Assembly: GCF_019168305.1 (NCBI RefSeq)
Contig: NZ_JAHTBI010000023.1
Coordinates: forward strand, 50,631 to 114,630
Direction: 5' to 3'
DNA from: Pseudomonas aegrilactucae
Lineage (GTDB): Bacteria > Pseudomonadota > Gammaproteobacteria > Pseudomonadales > Pseudomonadaceae
Length of the DNA stretch: 64,000 bases
Shown: one piece after another, positions 61,721-64,000 of the stretch
How the letters are laid out: each line of letters opens with the position of its first letter
How positions within the stretch are numbered: the first letter of the stretch is position 1
The notes under the pieces: generated by a model
The model's database searches: none
Told to the model about the DNA's origin: nothing
What the model saw: only the letters and a program-made list of their open reading frames with translations
Position numbers and translations under genes: made by a program

Positions 61721-63811
61721 TCAATTCCAGCTATAGGACATGCCGACGTAGGCGGCGAAGCCTTCGCCGGGGGTAGAGCGCGCGATGTCCTGGCCGCGGT
61801 CGTCGTAACCGGGCGTGACGGTGGCCGCATAGCGCTGGTTGGTCAGGTTGCGCAGGTCCAGCCAGGTCTGCCAGTCCTGCCTGGGCGAGGCGTAGCCGAA
61901 GGTCGCACCCAGCAGCGCGTATGGGTCGGCCTGGTAGGAGTTGGCGTAGTCGACCTGCACCTTGGAGGCCATCTGCGTGTTGAGCCCGGCGTAGAAGCCG
62001 CTCGGGTGATCGAAGCGCACCTCTGCCTGGTAATAGTGCAGGGGGATGCCGGGCAGGCGGTTGTCGCCGAATGCATCGTCATCGCGGTAGTGGAAGTCGC
62101 TGAAGGTATAGGCCTGGCGCAACGACAGCTTGCCCACCCCGCCACGTTCCCACAGCAGGCTGTCCAGGCCGGCCTCGATGCCCTGGTGCACGGTAGGGCT
62201 GGCGTTCACCTCGCCGACAATCGCGTTGGTGGTGCTGCTGGCTGCTACCGTTTCCACGGCGAGCAGCTCGTGGCGCACGGCCGAGTAGTACCAGGCCAGG
62301 TCCCAGCGGCCCAGCATCGAGTCGCCGCGCGCGCCGAGTTCCAGGGTGGTGGCGGTCTGGTTCTGCAGTTCGATGGGTTGGGTCTGTACGCCGTTGATCG
62401 CCGGCGAGCTCCAGATCAGTGCCCACGGGTGCGCGGGCTCTACCGAGCGGCTCAGGTTGCCGTACAACTGCAGTTCGGGGCTGAGGTCGTAGCGCAGCCC
62501 CAGGCGCGGCGCATAGTCCCAGTCGTGCTGGCTGACCTTGCCACCGCCTGCCGGGTAGGTCACGGCGCTTTCACGGCGGGTGTAGATCATCGCCAGGCCG
62601 CTGGTCAGCCACAGGTCGGGCACCAGCTCCAGTTCGTTGCTGAAGTGGATGACGTTGTCTGAGCCTTGGTAGGTGAAGTCGCGGGTCTTGGTGCCGATCG
62701 AGTCTGTGCCGGTTTGCACCCGCACGAACTCGGAGGCGCCGGTGTTGGGCAGATGCTTGGTGGTGCGCCAGCCCACGGTGGTCTTGCTTTCGTGCCCCAA
62801 CAGAGTGTCGCGACGCAGGTAATTGAGGGTGCCGCTGACGTCGGTGTAGGCGACTTTCAGGCGTTTGGTGCCTTCGCGCAGGTCCATCGGATAGTCGTGG
62901 TAGACCAGCCCGGTTTCCAGGCGTGAGTCGTCATCGAGGTAGAACGTGGTCTTGTTGGCCAGCCAGGTGCTGCCTGGTTGCGGGCGGCTGGCATCGCGGC
63001 TCACGTACAGCGGGTTGGCCGAGCGCGGGTGGTGCTTGATCTGGTCTTTGGTCACGCGCCCGGCCAGTTCGTTTTCGGTTTCGCGGTAGCGCAGGTAGAA
63101 GCGTGTTTCCAGGTTTGGGTTGAAGCGGTAGCCGAGGTTGGCGGCGATGCCCTTGCTGCTGCCGCTGCTGTGGTCCTGATAACCGTCGTACTCCGAGTCG
63201 GTAAGTGCGACGTAGTAGTCCAGGTCACCCAGCACCTGGCCCGAGCTGACCTGGCGTTTGCCGTAGCCGCGGCTGCCGGCTTCGATGCGCACTTGCAGCG
63301 GTGCGGCGTCGTGGCCGGTGTGGGTCACATAGTTGATGGCGCCACCCAGGGCCAGCGAGCCGCGGTCGAAGCCGTTGGCGCCGCGCAGCACTTCGGCGCG
63401 GCTCAGCCACAGCGGTTCGAACAGCTCGTAGGGTGTGCCGCCGGGGCCGGTCAGGGGCAGGCCGTCGAACAATGTGTAGACGCCGGAGCCGTGGGCGCCG
63501 GGGGCGCGGTTCAGGCCTGAGCCGCGAATCGACAGTTTGATGCCGTCGTTACCGGCGGATTGCGCGAACACGCCGGGTTGGTAGGCGAGTACGTCTTGGT
63601 TGCTGGCGACGCGGCCTTGTTCGACGCGTTGCATGTCGATCAGGTTGGTGGCGCCGGGAACCTGCTGCAGGCGTTCTTGCGCGTCCTGCAGTTCGCTCTG
63701 TTCCTGGCCCTGGATCAGTACCTGGCCGAGTTCGAGGCCTGTGTTGGCCTGGGCGGTGGCGGTGCAGGCGATCAGGATTGCGAGGGAGGAGAGGGGCAGG
63801 GTGGGGCGCAT
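61721..63811 (-). CDS. TonB-dependent receptor
   Basis: A 696-aa outer-membrane receptor with a signal peptide (about 1-22, ending AQAN), a plug (LQQVPGATNLIDMQRVEQG, IRGSGLNRAPGAHGSGVYTLFDGLPL) and a 22-strand barrel. It lacks the STN domain, so it does not signal through FecR. C-terminus is SYSWN, without the usual terminal aromatic. The ligand is unknown. Confidence 0.88.
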   Translation of the reverse strand: MRPTLPLSSLAILIACTATAQANTGLELGQVLIQGQEQSELQDAQERLQQVPGATNLIDMQRVEQGRVASNQDVLAYQPGVFAQSAGNDGIKLSIRGSGLNRAPGAHGSGVYTLFDGLPLTGPGGTPYELFEPLWLSRAEVLRGANGFDRGSLALGGAINYVTHTGHDAAPLQVRIEAGSRGYGKRQVSSGQVLGDLDYYVALTDSEYDGYQDHSSGSSKGIAANLGYRFNPNLETRFYLRYRETENELAGRVTKDQIKHHPRSANPLYVSRDASRPQPGSTWLANKTTFYLDDDSRLETGLVYHDYPMDLREGTKRLKVAYTDVSGTLNYLRRDTLLGHESKTTVGWRTTKHLPNTGASEFVRVQTGTDSIGTKTRDFTYQGSDNVIHFSNELELVPDLWLTSGLAMIYTRRESAVTYPAGGGKVSQHDWDYAPRLGLRYDLSPELQLYGNLSRSVEPAHPWALIWSSPAINGVQTQPIELQNQTATTLELGARGDSMLGRWDLAWYYSAVRHELLAVETVAASSTTNAIVGEVNASPTVHQGIEAGLDSLLWERGGVGKLSLRQAYTFSDFHYRDDDAFGDNRLPGIPLHYYQAEVRFDHPSGFYAGLNTQMASKVQVDYANSYQADPYALLGATFGYASPRQDWQTWLDLRNLTNQRYAATVTPGYDDRGQDIARSTPGEGFAAYVGMSYSWN

Positions 63812-63897
63812 CGATTGGGTTCCGGGACGGTTGGGCGGGTATCTGACGTTGCAAGTATCAGACGAAGCACAGTGAATGATCTGTAGCGATCAGCCAT

Positions 63898-64000
63898 GCG
63901 CCATCGCTTTTGATCTGCTTTTGATCTTGATCTTGATCTTGATTTTCCGTCCCCCAGGAGGCCGAACGTAGGTGTCGTGTAGGGGGCAGGGCGCAGCCCC
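63898..64000. repeat. Tandem TTGATC-rich intergenic repeat
   Basis: CTTGAT is repeated four times in TTTTGATCTTGATCTTGATC-like sequence (about 63908-63942), followed by an AGGAGGCCGAACGTAGG segment and a GGGGCAGGGCG stretch. This form of repeat is a common pseudomonad intergenic element. The window ends inside it. Confidence 0.6.

Noticed and set aside
1..64000. tRNA, rRNA, CRISPR, insertion sequence or prophage
   Set aside because: No cloverleaf with acceptor CCA, rRNA-like sequence, spaced direct repeats, transposase or phage structural gene was seen; the Mor-like gene is isolated.

Overview
The window is high-G+C, densely coded gammaproteobacterial chromosome that looks like a Pseudomonas of the P. 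putida group. The evidence is the gene content (PvdQ-type acylase, CcoG, TamA/TamB, TrhP, FecI/FecR/TonB-receptor signalling, a LiuR-type MerR regulator with HMG-CoA lyase, type B L31) and pseudomonad-style intergenic repeats, including two near-identical REPIN-like elements. No rRNA, tRNA, CRISPR array, insertion sequence or intact prophage was recognised.

Layout. 0-10 kb: a UvrA-like ATPase converges with a six-gene stressosome operon on the minus strand (rsbR, rsbS, rsbT, an ATPase/PP2C fusion, a histidine kinase, a hybrid kinase), followed by a DUF1254/DUF1214 protein and small genes. 11-20 kb: an anion transporter, an XRE-cupin regulator, an MFS transporter with a possible Fur box, a catalase-like peroxidase plus cytochrome b561 diverging from an ECF sigma/anti-sigma pair, a LysR regulator and an SDR. 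20-31 kb: PpnN, a TetR regulator with a membrane PQQ dehydrogenase, a double-GNAT protein, a FecI-FecR-TonB receptor signalling cluster and the zinc-independent L31. 31-44 kb: a cell-wall hydrolase, a MocR regulator, CcoG, an MgtC-like protein, an AT-rich gap, HMG-CoA lyase with LiuR, a LysR/acyl-CoA dehydrogenase pair, TerC, a PstS-OmpA fusion, a lipoprotein and exonuclease III. 44-49 kb: an RHS protein split into two secreted halves, followed by a small membrane protein. 49-64 kb: TamA-TamB, an orphan Mor-family regulator, a Fur-like DNA-binding protein, PvdQ, TrhP, an AI-2E family exporter and a second TonB-dependent receptor.

How the genes work together. Stress sensing (the stressosome operon) appears to feed a two-component relay, because no SigB or RsbW-type partner is present in the window. 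A peroxide or redox unit is probably autoregulated: the divergent promoters on either side of its control region have the same ECF-type architecture (GGAATA, 15 nt, CGTC). Metal limitation is a repeated theme: FecI/FecR signalling, PvdQ, a Zur-like box before L31, and Fur-like boxes before the MFS transporter and the RHS operon.

The strongest candidates for something under-described are the split, possibly Fur-controlled RHS operon with its adjacent small membrane protein, and the stressosome wired to two histidine kinases.
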